A stretch of DNA of 64,000 nucleotides. It comes from Siphonodentalium dalli (lineage: Eukaryota; Mollusca; Scaphopoda; Gadilida; Siphonodentaliidae). The notes under the pieces were generated by a model. That model saw only the letters and a program-made list of their open reading frames with translations. It made no database searches and was not told the DNA's origin. The stretch covers positions 74,366,705 through 74,430,704 of the forward strand of contig CP136067.1 in assembly GCA_032622095.1 (NCBI GenBank), written 5' to 3'. This document shows, piece by piece, positions 1 to 11,968 of this stretch. How positions within the stretch are numbered: position 1 is the stretch's first letter; every line of letters begins with the position of its first letter. A program made the position numbers and the translations under genes.

Positions 1-595
1 AATTGCATATATATATGTTAACCCTTTTTGTCTACTGACTATGCAATAGGTTTTATATCATGTGTACTTGATAACATTGAACTATCAGTGGTGCCTTGCT
101 AACCATTTCCTAAATCTTGTTGCTTCCTTATCAATTTACATGATTTAAATTATTATGAAAGCTGGCGTCATAATGGCTTCAAAGACAGTTCTATACAAAT
201 ATTGAGCTTGGTATAGGTGATAGTGTATTATCAAGCTTAGTGTATTATCCAGTCTTATCTATTATTTTAATTCCAGTCTTATCTATTATTTTAATTCATG
301 TCACCATTTTGGACCAACTCATATTATTTGAGCATGTAGACTTGAACAGGGATATCAATGGTATTCAATGTTCAAATCAATGTTAGAGGGCTCCTCCATG
401 CATGTCATTTTTTATGACCTATTTTACTTCCATCTTATTTGATATTTAATTTTCTATCCATTTATAGTTGGAGGGAAAGCAACAATAATCTTGTTTATAT
501 GTAGGCCAAGTTTATGTCACATTTAGGCTCATGAGGTCATTGTCACAAAGCATCAATCACATTTGTAGCCATGTTGTCACTGATGTTGTGCCAAT
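1..595. other. Intergenic, nothing recognised
   Basis: AT-rich sequence with no credible coding region. A motif near 85-130 (atcag-tggtgcc followed by taacc-tttcctaaat) recurs imperfectly near 960-1005, so this may be an old dispersed repeat. Confidence 0.4.
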
Positions 596-1010
596 TCTTT
601 TTAGCTCACCTGAGACGAAGTCATCACTCCTCATCCGTCTGTCCATCCATCCATCAACAATTCTTTAAACATCTTCTCCAGAACCATATGACCGAATGGG
701 TTCATATCTGGTGTGGATGTTCCCTAGGTGACTCACAATCAGATTTATTCAAATGAGCTCACTGGGTCAAATAATTGCGAAGCCAGGGCCATAACTCTTT
801 CCCTCCATAGTAATTCTTAAAACGACTTCTTCTCAAGTACCATCTGGTCAAATGGATTCATGTTTGGTATGAAGGGTCCTTGAGTGACTTGGGTTCAGAT
901 TTGTTCAAATGACGTCACTGGGTCAATTGTGGGCAGAGCCAGGGATATAACTCCAAAAAAATTATCAGAGGTGCCATATTGATAACCCTTCCCTAAATTT
1001 TATAACTTAT
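596..1010 (+). repeat. Dispersed repeat with two ~140-bp units
   Basis: Begins with TTAGCTCACCTGAGACGAAG, a motif also present reversed near 14140-14185 and, diverged, near 61300-61360. Two imperfect units follow (about 661-800 and 821-955). Each contains a 'gaatgg/ggatt-cat-tggt' stretch, a 'cagatttgttcaaatga' stretch and 'agccagggccataactc'. No terminal inverted repeat was seen. Confidence 0.6.
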
Positions 1011-1395
1011 TTTAAGGAAAATGAACTCACTTCACCTTCTTTAATATACTGAAAATTTGAATAATATATTTGAAAATACTAGATCACTGGATCTCATAGA
1101 TTGGGATTTACATTTGGTTCAAATAGGAGCAGATATAGGAGATTAAACACTCCCTCACCCACCCTATCTATGCATGAATTCATGTTTGGTACTTGTATAT
1201 AGATTCCTATATTTCCAACAGTTGGAGATCTTGAAGTACCACTTGTAATTTATTTTTGTCCAGTTGGGAGGTAATGGGCAATGATCTATTGGGGGAGGGG
1301 TGTGCAGTTAGAAATTTCATGGTAAAGACCCCCATATCCCATCCCACCGTTTAACGAAGACCCTCTACCTGTGTCCCTGTTTATAACTACTTGTT
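1011..1395. other. Intergenic, nothing recognised
   Basis: No open frame, repeat or RNA structure that I can support. Confidence 0.4.
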
Positions 1396-2449
1396 TTAAC
1401 TCTTTCACTGCCACTCAGCACCACAGACGGATTCTCCACTGCCAAACATATAATACATGTATACAAGCATTATTGGTGTATATAAGTAACATAGGCTATC
1501 TCAACTATCGCTTGGAATAATGTGTTGAAACTTCATATGTGACTAGACAAAGGCATCGCAAGTTCATAGCCACTCATGCCACCACCATAGAGGTCACGTG
1601 ACCTTGGCGCCCATCTTGGTTTACACACTAATGGCTGTGTTTGATGCCTATTCATGCGTATATGGGTATATATGGGTGCTATCGATGCAGAAAATTGCCA
1701 GAAATGGGTCATTCTCAATATTTATTTCTCACGTTAGTTGTCATCTTTCAGGGAGGGACCCATACCCGTACAAAATGTGCTATATATACCCATATTTGAA
1801 TAGGTCACATGACCGTGGAATTTACCATGAACCTATGCATGAGTGGTCACATATACCATGTACATGTATACATTTATAGGTGCGGGTAATGCATTAATAT
1901 TTCAATATATCGTAAATGTCTGACTTATGTTGTTGGACCATATAGACATATTGATATGTTGGAGCCACAATGGCCACCTCAAATTGGTCATGTGACCTTG
2001 GTGGCCATCTTGGATTTACATATAACACCAGTATGGCCATATGTTTTCCGACTTCATTATGTTATAAGCATTTGAGTTTCCATTTTATATTATTGGTAAA
2101 AATGTGATAGCTAGAGATACACATGTGACCATTGAAATAAGACCACGTGACCATGACATCACCAAGTGCCCTTATATAACGGTTCGCATTATATAGTCCT
2201 ATATACAGAGACTGCCTCTTATCTGCCATATTCACACGTTTCCTGGTGTTATATAGTCTGGAACTTATAAAAATGTCATGTATACTGGAATTCATATGCG
2301 TCATATTCACTGGACAGCCATATTTACACCACATGTACCCGTCCTGCTTGCAGCATGTACCCGATTTCAAGTTTCTACCGATTTTCAAGTCGCTATCGGC
2401 AGTGTATGGACAATTCGACTGTAGTCGCGATCGACAGTGAAAGAGTTAA
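1396..2449. mobile_element. TTAA-bounded piggyBac-like MITE, 1.05 kb
   Basis: Left end TTAACTCTTTCACTG (from 1396) is repeated in inverse orientation at the right end (to 2449), giving a 15-bp terminal inverted repeat that includes the TTAA target. The interior has diverged direct repeats of 'gtcacgtgaccttggcgcccatcttgg' type (about 1590-1625, 1985-2020). It encodes no transposase, so it is presumably mobilised in trans. TTAA targets and a CCCTTT/CTCTTT-type start match the piggyBac pattern. Confidence 0.7.
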
Positions 2450-3599
2450 AAAGTTATTTGACAAGTACTGACTGTTGTAGTCTTCAGAGTCCCAGTCTGG
2501 TGAGCAACCCCAATGTCTTGTTGTCTGAATATGCCGGCGGTGTTTTATGGTAATTTGAGATTATCACGATTCTTAGAGAGGGGTTGTTAGCTTTACTTGG
2601 CACATTTTTCTAGTTCTGCTCTCAGAGATGAACTCAGGCCCTGCATTCCCTCCCTAAGGAATCCTATCTGAAGCTAAATTGCTTTATATACATGTAGGCC
2701 AAGGGATGATTAACCTGCACCTGGGTATTATCATTTGCAGCAGGGTGTACCAGGATATATTTATTTGACACCAGGGTTTTACCTGGGTACCCACTTTGTA
2801 CTAGGGTATACAATGGACCACCAGGGCATTATCCTAATAATACCCTGGGGATATTTTTATTAAGCTGAAGTTTTTCAAAACGGTCACAAATGTAGGCAGC
2901 TTTTCAAGGAGGGGGGGGGAGGGGGGGAAATCACATTCTCAGCCAGCTTTCATATTCTTTTGGGCCTAAAGAACGAGACTTATATATGTCGTGAAATTGC
3001 TCAAGTTCTATTCCTATAACTTAATATGAAACAGTTCTGGAGCATTTTAGTCAACATCATATTGCATCATAAAATGATGGAATTTGAAAAGCAAGAGCTA
3101 CAATTGTGATCACCCTTGAAAAGCTGGCTACACTTGTGATCGATTTAAATGTGGTTGATGCCTTTTGACAACGACCCCGTCGTTCACATTTAGTTCTAAA
3201 CATTTTTTCATTCTAACAAATCAAATAAATGCTAAATCAGGCGTTAAATTAGATTTTGTATGTTTTGTATAGACATAGATTCCTGAAAACATCTTTAAAG
3301 ATATTGCATCTCTTCCGGGCCACAGATCCAACAATAAAACCTGAAGGCATACCCCGGTAATAAAGGTGTTTATTTCTGATGCAATTGAACATACTTTGTG
3401 GTGAAATCTCTTATTTGAGGGCCCTAACAAAAGTTCTCCCTCTTGGTATGCTCCGTGAGCCACAAACATATTCAATGGAGTTCTGTTCTAAAAATAGCGC
3501 CTTTTTATGTCCCAGGATAAACATGATAATATGAGAAAAATCTAAATAAAATTAGATATCTATTTTATACCCCGTAATCTATAAAACTTGCTAGAAAGA
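2450..3599. other. Intergenic with short imperfect repeats
   Basis: About 2700-2860 holds irregular 'acc-aggg-ta / tacctgggta' repeats, similar in flavour to 40310-40400 and 41060-41170. A G-run is at about 2911-2928. Nothing coding is supported. Confidence 0.4.
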
Positions 3600-3768
3600 G
3601 ATACGTTTAAAGACACCTAATTAAATACGTTTTAAAGACACCTAATTAAATATGTTTTAAAGATACCTAATTGAATACATTTGAAAGATACCAAACTAAA
3701 TAAGTTTTAAAGAAACCTAATTAATACATTTTAAAGACACCTATTTTAAAGACATCTAATTACATTGC
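3600..3768. repeat. Tandem minisatellite, unit ~24-26 bp
   Basis: About six to seven copies of 'tttaaagacacctaattaaatac' with small length changes. Confidence 0.8.
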
Positions 3769-3771
3769 CAA

Positions 3772-3922
3772 TATAAAGGGGGTGGCAGAACACAGTCTAT
3801 ATTGGACTAAGCCGTCCCCTCTCAATATACCTCATACATTTGTGATTGTTTATCTTGTTCTTTCTATGTTATGTATGTATGTTATGTGTATATTGGAAAT
3901 AAATTATCCTATCCTGTAATAC
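3772..3922 (+). repeat. Possible LINE 3' tail
   Basis: A 'ggactaagcc' stretch followed by a T-rich tract and 'ggaaataaattatcctatcct' resembles the 3' UTR and tail of CR1/L2-like retrotransposons. No coding part is attached. This is pattern inference only. Confidence 0.3.
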
Positions 3923-4029
3923 TGCTCAATTTATTTGCAAAATATATGCACCCATGGATATGACATCATAAATGATTCACCCACCAAATGTTAAATTTAA
4001 AGTTTATTCTTTTAGTCCCCCCCTCCTCT

Positions 4030-5545
4030 TTCTAAAGTTTGAGCTATTGCCATGGCTTTGTCGTCCGTGTGTGCGTGATTCGTCAACAATTTCCTTTAGA
4101 AGGTCGTACCTTTGCTCAGATCATTATAAAATTTGTCACAGCTGTTGACATTGACATTTCAAAATTCAATCCATTAGCACGGGCTACAGGTCCTACTGTT
4201 CATCTGATCATCATGAAATTTGTCATGGATGTTAATATTGACATGTAGATGGGAACGAGTTATTTTGGAGTCATTCGGCCAAAAAACATGGCCGCCAGAA
4301 GCCATCTTGGATTTTACTCTTTGCATGACTAAATTGTTTGGCACGGGCTACAGTTCGTACCTTTGGTCGGATCATAATGAAATTTGTCATGAATGTTAAC
4401 AATGACATAGATGGGAACGAGTCATTTTGGGGTCATTCGGCCATAAAACATGGCCGCAGGCAGCCATCTTGGATTTTACTCTTTGCATGACTAAATCCTT
4501 TGGCACGGGCTACAGGTCATACCTTTGGTCGGATCATTATCAAATTTGTCATGAGCCTTGACATTGACATGTAGATGGAAAACGAGTCATTTTGGGGTCA
4601 TTCGGCAAAAAAACATGGCCACCAGCGGCCATCTTGGATTTCAAAATTCAATCCATTAACAGACTACAGGCCGGAGTGTTCGTCTGATCATCATGAAATT
4701 TGTCGTGAAGTTAATATTGACATGTAGATGGGAACGAGTCATTTTGAATTTATGGCCGCGGGCAGCCATCTTGGATTTTCTCTTTGCATGACTAAATCCT
4801 TTGACATGGGCTACAGGTCATACCTTTGGTCGGATCATTATCAAATTTGTCATTGACATGTAGATAGGAACGAGTCATTTTGGGGTTAATCGGCAAAAAA
4901 AAACATGGCTGCCAGCGACCATCTTGGATTACAAAATTCAATCCATTAGCATGGGCAACAGGCCGAACTGTTTGTCTGACCATCATGAAATTTGTCATTT
5001 ATGTTAATATTGACATACAGATGGGCACGAGTCATTTTGGGGTCATTCCGCCAAAAAACAGCCATCTTGGATTTTACTCTTTGCATGACTAAATCCTTTG
5101 GCACGGGCTACAGGTCGTACCTTTGGTCGGATCATCATGAAATTTTTCATGGATGTTAACAATGACATTTAGATGGGAACAAGTCATTTTGGGGTCATTC
5201 GGCAAAAAAACATGGCCGCCAGCAGCCATCTTGGATTTTACTCTTTGCATGACTAAATCCTTTGGCACGCCCAACAGTCAACTTCTCTCATCCGATCATC
5301 ACACCAAACTTCATATTAATCTTGATATTAATCTACTAGATGGAAGCTATCAAATGTTTTTGAATTTCATTGGAAAACATAGCCATCAGCAACCATCTTG
5401 GATTTTACTTTATATATCTCTTCATGTTGATGATCTGGTATGACTTAGACTTTTCAACTTTTACGTATTCCTAATCGCTCCATTGACTGTAACACATGAA
5501 ATTATTCCCTTTCCAAGTTGAGCTACAGTGTCATTGACACTTTCA
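4030..5545 (-). mobile_element. Satellite-core element, copy A
   Basis: Starts with an 'aaagtttgagctattgccatgg' end and finishes with the palindrome AGTGTCATTGACACT (5527-5541) next to 'gagctac'. The interior is tandem ~160-bp units containing 'ggtcattcggcc', 'catggccgc', 'agccatcttggattt', 'gcatgactaaatcc' and 'gggctacaggtcgtacc'. The same ends and core, inverted, occur at 44005-45635 and (core diverged) 8551-9830. No protein is encoded; apparent open frames are products of the repeat. The layout resembles bivalve Helitron-like 'pearl' elements with tandem cores, but I cannot assign a class. Confidence 0.75.
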
Positions 5546-5813
5546 TATTTTAGATTTATATGATTCTGAAGAAAATAAATAGCCAATTGTGATTTCAAGG
5601 TCTTTGCAGTGGGTGAATGTGCAAAAATGATAAAAACTTTGCTCTTATATTAATTGTTGATAGCTCTCTATTAAGAATGAAATTTTGCATGTTGAAATAA
5701 TTGTCATGTAAACAAAACTGTTACAGTGATTTTCAACGAACATCATTAATCATGTAGTCAAGCTTTGATAAAACAATGGTTTCGATATGTGAAATTTCAT
5801 TATTGGAGAGTTA
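5541..5813. other. Intergenic, nothing recognised
   Basis: Short AT-rich spacer between two mobile elements. Confidence 0.4.
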
Positions 5814-6848
5814 TTAACCCTTCCATGAGTGGAGTTTCCTGAAATGTTGCAAAAACCCTGTGCCAATGCATTATCTTATAAACACCTAAAAAAAAGAAAG
5901 TCCCCCCCCCCTAATATATTCGGTAATATTTTATGAGATATTAGATGGATTTTGACGAAACTTTACGAAAATGTTTAGTGGTATCTGATTCACAACCTGT
6001 GTGAGGCACCGCCCTGTGAGTTATGTTATGGCCGTCTGGGCATGAATTGAATGGAAGGGGGTGCTTTCAAAAGTTGCAAAACACTGACGTAGAGTGGACA
6101 GTCACTCCATTGTTCACACAAGTTGTTATTGGCTGTAAATGTGGTCTAAAAGTGACACAGTGAGTCCACGATAACATGCGTATTATCTTCGGGACACAAT
6201 GTTCCTGGTGAATGCCCAGGCCATTCAGTCTAACCACATTCCTTTGGAATGACACCTTGAAGTTTCATGCTGTGAGCAACACAGAGTTATTGAAATCAGT
6301 CACTTTGAAGCAATTTTTCAGTAAACCAAGTTTCCCACCATGTAGGCCATTGATGTACCAACAGATAAGGATGTTCCAAGCCTGTGCGAGAAGTGGGGCC
6401 AAGGCACAGTTGAATGTCTGATCACTACCTGTGTTTTTGCAACATTTGAAAAGTGCCCAACTTCCATTCAATTTGTGCTCACTCATCCATATCTCACCTC
6501 ACAGCAGTGATCACTTGATGTCTTTGGTACCACAAATCATTTGTGGAAAGTTTCATCAAAATCTATCCAATATCTCAAAAAATATTACCGAATATATTAG
6601 GGGGGGGGGACTTTCTTTTTTTGAGGTGTTAATGTGAGTCTCCCATAGGGAGCCTCGCATATATATATATATATATTAAAGAATACATTGGCCTAACAAT
6701 ATTTACCTTGACCTTGTAACTAAGTTGTAAGCCAGTGCATTCTCAAATATGTGAGGCTCCCTTTGGGAGACTTGCAAATATAAGATAATGTACTGGCTCA
6801 GAATCTTTAATACTGCACCAGCGCAACTCCCCGTCATGAAGGGGTTAA
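5814..6848. mobile_element. TTAA MITE (interrupted copy)
   Basis: Left end TTAACCCTTCCATGAGTGGAG and right end (inverse) TTAACCCCTTCATGACGGGGAG bound a MITE whose uninterrupted sister copy is at 31281-31532. Shared interior: 'gtgccaatgcatt', a gtctcccata/tgggagac inverted pair, 'cattggcctaa-aatatttaccttgac', and 'gcaccag'. This copy is longer because 5882-6629 is inserted into it. Confidence 0.75.
5882..6629. mobile_element. Inverted-repeat element nested in the TTAA MITE
   Basis: Long terminal inverted repeats beginning ACACCT, then an A-rich run, GAAAGTCCCCCC and 'taatatattcggtaatatttt', match at both ends over about 60 bp. Comparison with the uninterrupted copy at 31281-31532 places the insertion next to TAA on both sides, suggesting a 3-bp TAA duplication (TA is also possible). 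No transposase was recognised inside. Confidence 0.7.
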
Positions 6849-7415
6849 TAATAATGGAAATAAGAACAAAGTCGATCTATTTTAAATTGTTATGTAGATT
6901 TTGCATGCACCAACTTCAAAGGTCTAAAGTCGTTTTAAATATGTTTTCAACGAGGTGGTACTTGAAGCTCAATGAAAACAATAGAATGGAAATTCAACTC
7001 AATGTACTAATATTGTACTTCATATAATGCTTCTATATATATTATACTTCAATTTCTTTTAGTATTATATAGTATTATGTATAACGTGTACTTATCAAAA
7101 TCCTTTGATGAATGGGTATTTTGTTTAAATTGGCTGTTTGTAATTATTCAATGTTTTAACAACATTGGAGTATATTTTCAGAACAAAATGTGATATATAA
7201 ACTAGATTTAAAAATTGACTAGAAGTCCTTTTTGTTGATCCCACAGGGGCTTGCCCTAATGCACCATCCTTAGATACACATCTACTAGCTTACTGCCCCT
7301 CAATTCCCATCAATAGCATTTAATTTAAATTAGTAAAAACAAATATTGTCTGATTCTGACTGAAAGTGCAATGGCGGATTTGACAGTCAATTTCACCCCC
7401 TCTTGTCTAAACAAA
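6849..7415. other. Intergenic, nothing recognised
   Basis: AT-rich; no supported gene or repeat. Confidence 0.35.
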
Positions 7416-7672
7416 TAAAAACGAGAGGCTGATCACGATTGGCAGATTTTTAACCCATCCCTTGGCAATAGTAAATTACTATGATTGGAATAATAAATTA
7501 GAGTTTTGATGTTGAATTATAAAGTATACTGTTATGTACTATTATAGACAAATGTACATAACACAAATTATTGGAATTTATGGGTCACTCGCATATATAA
7601 CAGAATGCACTGGCACAGGATCTGTAATTCTGCACCAGCACAGCCTTGGATTAAATGTGAAAAGGTGACATG
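7416..7672. repeat. Dispersed repeat, GAGAGGC-GATCACGAT family
   Basis: Starts 'acgagaggctgatcacgat', contains 'ttaacccatcccttgg' and ends near 'gccttgg-ttaaatgtg'. A close copy is at 19392-19640; 5' fragments are at about 28980-29040, 60973-61015 and 62664-62705. Homology extends beyond both internal TTAA sites, so those TTAAs are not the element ends. Confidence 0.65.
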
Positions 7673-8550
7673 GAATACTTGGTTTAACATATTTTTTACC
7701 CAAATTTTCATCACTTTACTATAAAGGATTTTCCCATTGCCATACATACATCACTCATTGGAATAGTGTTTTCAATGATTGATTCGGTTTCCAGATTCAT
7801 GTTATTTAACTTGAATGTAGGTCTGTGTGTTATACTGAAATGTCCATATCTAAAGTTTCCCACAATCTGTTCGCAGTTCAGTGCTTTTATAGCGGATAAA
7901 GAACCTGTTTATTTGTTAAACTCAATTTTATTGAGAAGTTTTCAGTAAATTTGCGGAATATTAATTACTATGTTCTCGGGGAAAGGTTTGTAGAAAAATT
8001 AACATTTTCCGAAAATTTGCGGAAAACAGACAAGAGGAATGCAGGAAAACTATGTTTTTCAGAAATAAACAAATGACCAGGAATGATCTATACAATTATT
8101 CTAAGCCCCATTTTCACATAACGGTTTCATGAATACTAATTCATGAAAAAAATCTCATGAAATAATCCTTTATGATTGACAGGATGGTGTCTATTGATGC
8201 GATAGCAGAAGCTCACGAATAATGATTGACAGCTGGCATGTCACAGTAGATTCTGACACCAGATGTGCGCTTGTCGTAAATCAATTCGAAATTCTATTGT
8301 ATTTGCCCCCGACTTTCTACAAATTTTATATTCTTTTGTTGTATGCTTGAAAATTCACCTTTATCCCAAGCTGCCGTGGTGCGGCGGAACTTTGACATAG
8401 ATATGATAATACGGTTATGTCCAGAAATTATGAACAATTTATACTGAGATTTCTGACTTCTGAAGCATTTAATGGCAACATTATGAAATAATTCATCGCA
8501 CTAACAGCATGATACGATCAACCATATAGAACTCGTCGAGAAACAAAATG
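7673..8550. other. Intergenic, nothing recognised
   Basis: No supported coding sequence. The 'gaaaatttgcggaaaa' wording near 7990-8030 loosely resembles 50500-50610 in inverse orientation. Confidence 0.35.
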
Positions 8551-9830
8551 AAAGTGTCATGACACTGTAGCTCAACTTGGGAAGGAGTTTATTTTTTACT
8601 GAGCAATGAATAGAATGATAAAGAAGCAAAGCCAAAAAGCTAAAGTAAAGGTCTTGTATTGTGTAGATGAAATTATTTTCATGTCAAACATTTCACCACT
8701 AAATGTGGGCTCCATGGGTGTGCGGATGGATTAAAATTTTAAATCCAAGATGGCTGCTGGCAGCCATGTTTTATAACGAATTTCAGAAATAATCTATGGC
8801 TCCAATCTAGAGATCACCCCGAAGATTCAATTGAAGTTTGGTGACAATTGGATAAGGGATGTGGCTTGTAGTCATGCAAAGAGTAACATCCAAGATGGCC
8901 AATGGCAACCATGTCTTTCACCAAATTTTGGAATCCCAAACATGCCTGTAAATTTCGCCAATAATTGTGGGTGTGCCGATTGATTCAAATGTGAAATCCA
9001 AGATGGCTGCTGGTGGCCATGTTTTTTTTTATCAAATTCAGAAAAAATGGCAAGTTCCCATCCAAAGGTAATCCTGAGAATCCATGTTTTGGTGACGATT
9101 GGATGAGAGATGTGTGACCTGCAGGGTGTGCCACAGTATTTAGTCATACAAAAGAGTAAACCCAAAATGGCTGCTGGTGGCCATGTGTTTTTCAACAAAT
9201 TTCGGTCAAAATAGGAGGCTCCCATCTGGAGGTCACCCCGAAGATCCATATGAAGTTTGGTGATCATCAGATGAGGGATGTGGCCTGTAGGGTGTGCCAA
9301 TAGATTTAGTCATGCACAGAGTAAAATCCAAGATGGCTGTCAGCAGCCATGTTTTCATCGGGTTTTTCATCAATAAATGCAGGCTGTGAGGTGTGCCGAT
9401 GGATTCAAATTTGAAATCCAAGATGGCTGCTGGCGCCATGTTTTTTTGACAAATTTCAGTCAAAATAGGAGGCTCCCATCTGGAGGTCATCCAAAGATCC
9501 ATATGAAGCTTGGTGACAATCGGATGAGATACACATGTATATGGCCTGTAGGGTGTGCCGAAGGATTAAGTCATACAAAGAGTAAATTCCAAGATAGCTT
9601 CCATCTACAGATGATCACAATCATGCCTGCAAAATTTTAAAATGATCCGGCAAATTTGACAGCTCCCATCTATAGGTCACCATGAAGCTACATATGAAGA
9701 TCGGATGAGGGATGCATCTGTAGGGCATGCTGAAGGAAATTCTCGACTCGCGCACGGATGCACACACGTATGGACCATGGATGCTAACCCATGGCAAAAG
9801 CTCAAAATTTACTTTGTAAAGATGAGCTGA
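8551..9830 (+). mobile_element. Satellite-core element, copy B (diverged core)
   Basis: Opens with 'aaagtgtcatgacactgtagc' and closes with 'ccatggcaaaagctcaaaattt' and 'actttgta', the same ends as copies A and D but in the copy D orientation. Its core units carry 'aatccaagatggctgctgg', 'ccatgtttt', 'ctcccatctggaggtcac' and 'gggatgtggcctgtagggtgtgcc', a distinct subfamily also seen at 47755-48215. Confidence 0.7.
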
Positions 9831-10650
9831 AAACCCTGGTTCAAAATTTGCTGGGAAATGGCTTAATTTCACTTTGCAAACTGCAGACAGAATCTTTCAA
9901 CACACAGAATATTCCAAGCCATGTAAAAAGCTCACAACGAGCTATGCACGCTGAACTAAAAACTATTAGTCCGGGACCTGCACCCCCTCAGGACTTAACC
10001 CCACTCATTTTCTTCCTTTATGTCCCCTCCACTTTTTTGTGAAGCTAAGAAATATTGCCACTTTTATAGGGCAAAATTGGAACTTCATTCAAGATGGCCA
10101 CCGGAAGTAGAAAATATCACGTTTTTTCACTAATATTTTCAAGATCAGTTTCTGCTGTTTGGAACTGGTGACAATAGTAACAATTAACCAAGGTTAATAA
10201 GTAGCCAATGTATTGAAGGCAGAATAGCCCATTTTATTTATCAACCACAACTTGTAAGCGATTGCCAGGCACGCTGAGGCAATATCTACGATTTTCCATA
10301 ATTTGGTGGTCATTTTGAGCCAAAGTAACAGTTTTGGTTCCAATGAGTTGGAATATTCATGAGTAATGGTATGCCTCACTTACATTACACACTTCTGCTC
10401 ATGTTGAAATATGACTTGAATCCCATTTGTGATTTATTGTGAAATTGTATACCGGATTCTGTAAAATCAAATTTTTGAGGGATCGGAAGGGGCTAGGACC
10501 CCAAGAATTGCAATGATCAGTTATAAAAAAAAAAATACAAAATAAAGTCACAATTCACAACCACAGATATTACCAGAAATATTGGGGGTTTCCTCTCACA
10601 AACTTGACACACATATCGACAAAATTTCACTTTTCAGGTTTGGACAATTT
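9831..10650. other. Intergenic, nothing recognised
   Basis: No gene or clear repeat boundaries. Confidence 0.35.
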
Positions 10651-11255
10651 TTAGCTCAACTTTACTTTGTAAAGTTTGAGCTATTGCCATGGGTTGGTAT
10701 CCGTCGTTCATGTGTGTGCATGGGGACATCCGTCAACAATTTCAATTTCGGGCTACAGGTCGTACCTTTGGTCAGATCATTATGAAATTTGTCATGGCTG
10801 TTGACATTGACATGTAGATGGGAAACGAGTAATTTTGGGGTCATTCAGCCATAAAACATGGCTGCTGGCAGCCATCTTGTATTTTACACTTTGCATGACT
10901 AAATCCTTTGGCATGGGCTACAGATCGTACATTTGCTCAGATCATTATGAAATTTGTCATGGCTGTTGACATTGATATATAGATGGGAACGAGTAATTTT
11001 GGGGTCATTCGGTCATGGCTGATCTTGTATTTTACTCTTTGCATGACTAAATCCTTGGGCACAACCTACAGACCACATCCCTTATCTGATCATCACCAAA
11101 CTTCACATGGGTCATCGGGGTGACCTCTAGTTTTCCGAATTTCGTTGAAAAACATGGCCACCAGTGGCCATCTTGGATTTTACTCTTTGTTTCGCTAAAT
11201 CCATTAGTACACCCTACAGATGACACCCTACTTGTCTGATCGGTTTGACCCATAT
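10651..11255 (-). mobile_element. Satellite-core element, copy C (one end only)
   Basis: Begins 'ttagctcaactttactttgta' and 'aagtttgagctattgccatgg', including the imperfect palindrome actttac-aaagtaaagt, followed by three core units. The AGTGTCAWTGACACT end is missing, so this is a truncated or deleted copy. Confidence 0.65.
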
Positions 11256-11755
11256 TAGCCCCAAGAAAATCTATGAATCGATAGTCTCACCTAAAAGGTG
11301 GTACATTTCAGAAATACTCTCCAGTATAAATCCAATCAATATCCTTGAAAAAAGAACATCCAAGGTTTTCACACAAGCACCAGAACGGATATGCTATTGG
11401 GTTTCATGAATGTCACCATTGTCACCGATCAACGCAACTGGGATATCGGCATATTATTGTTAGACAAAACCTTTTTGAATTTCTTTGCAATCCATTTGGC
11501 ATGACGTATCAATACCTCACAATGTCATGGAAACAAACGTGATGAAATGTACACCAAATTTAATAAACAGTGCATGTTTATTTTGTCTGAAAATGTAGCT
11601 TGTATCTTTAAATTATATGATGAAGGCCACGAGGCCGAAAGTTTCAAGAAAGATTGACTTGTTGATTTTATAAAAAAAAAAATGGTTTTCTACAATTTTG
11701 TGGCCAGAGAAAAAGTCTGTAGTCTCAGGACAACCAATGCTTTGTATTTAAAGAT
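11256..11755. other. 3' flank of NUP210
   Basis: Sequence beyond the polyadenylation signal. 'gaaggccacgaggccgaaag' near 11620-11645 may be a retroelement remnant, but nothing coding can be shown. Confidence 0.35.
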
Positions 11756-11761
11756 TTTATT
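11756..11761 (-). terminator. NUP210: Polyadenylation signal of NUP210
   Basis: Reads AATAAA on the minus strand, 77 nt downstream of the NUP210 stop codon. Distance and orientation fit a short 3' UTR. Confidence 0.6.
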
Positions 11762-11837
11762 CAATAAAGATGATCATGAATGATGAGATGTGGAAGATGG
11801 ATGAATTTATTTGAATGATAACAAAATGTAAAATGCA

Positions 11838-11968
11838 TCAAGGAGATGGCGAATTCTGGTATGGAAATCTTTTGAACACTCTGTCCTGACTTTGGGGACC
11901 ATAGCCAGCGGACCATAGACGAGGCGTTGTCGGTGAGTTTATTCCACCATATGTTTGAGGTGATCCAC
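11838..11968 (-). CDS. NUP210: NUP210 terminal exon (cytoplasmic tail, part 2)
   Basis: Acceptor tttccag|GTGGAT; stop TGA at 11840-11838. Encodes GSPQTYGGINSPTTPRLWSA, then GYGPQSQDRVFKRFPYQNSP and SP before the stop. The RLWSAGY motif parallels the LWSPAY end of vertebrate gp210 but is extended by about 22 residues. Confidence 0.85.

Noticed and set aside
3221-3475. 84-codon minus frame MNMFVAHGAYQEGELL
   Set aside because: Considered as a last NUP210 exon; the true tail exons at 12539-12640 and 11838-11968 fit phase and sequence, and this does not.
4039-5443. Open frames on both strands with GSFGKKTWPPAAILDF-like peptides
   Set aside because: The same peptides recur at 8872-9502 and 44565-45737 as products of the ~160-bp satellite core.
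7450-7654. TTAA-to-TTAA MITE (and 19423-19617)
   Set aside because: The two copies remain similar outside both TTAA sites, so the TTAAs are internal.
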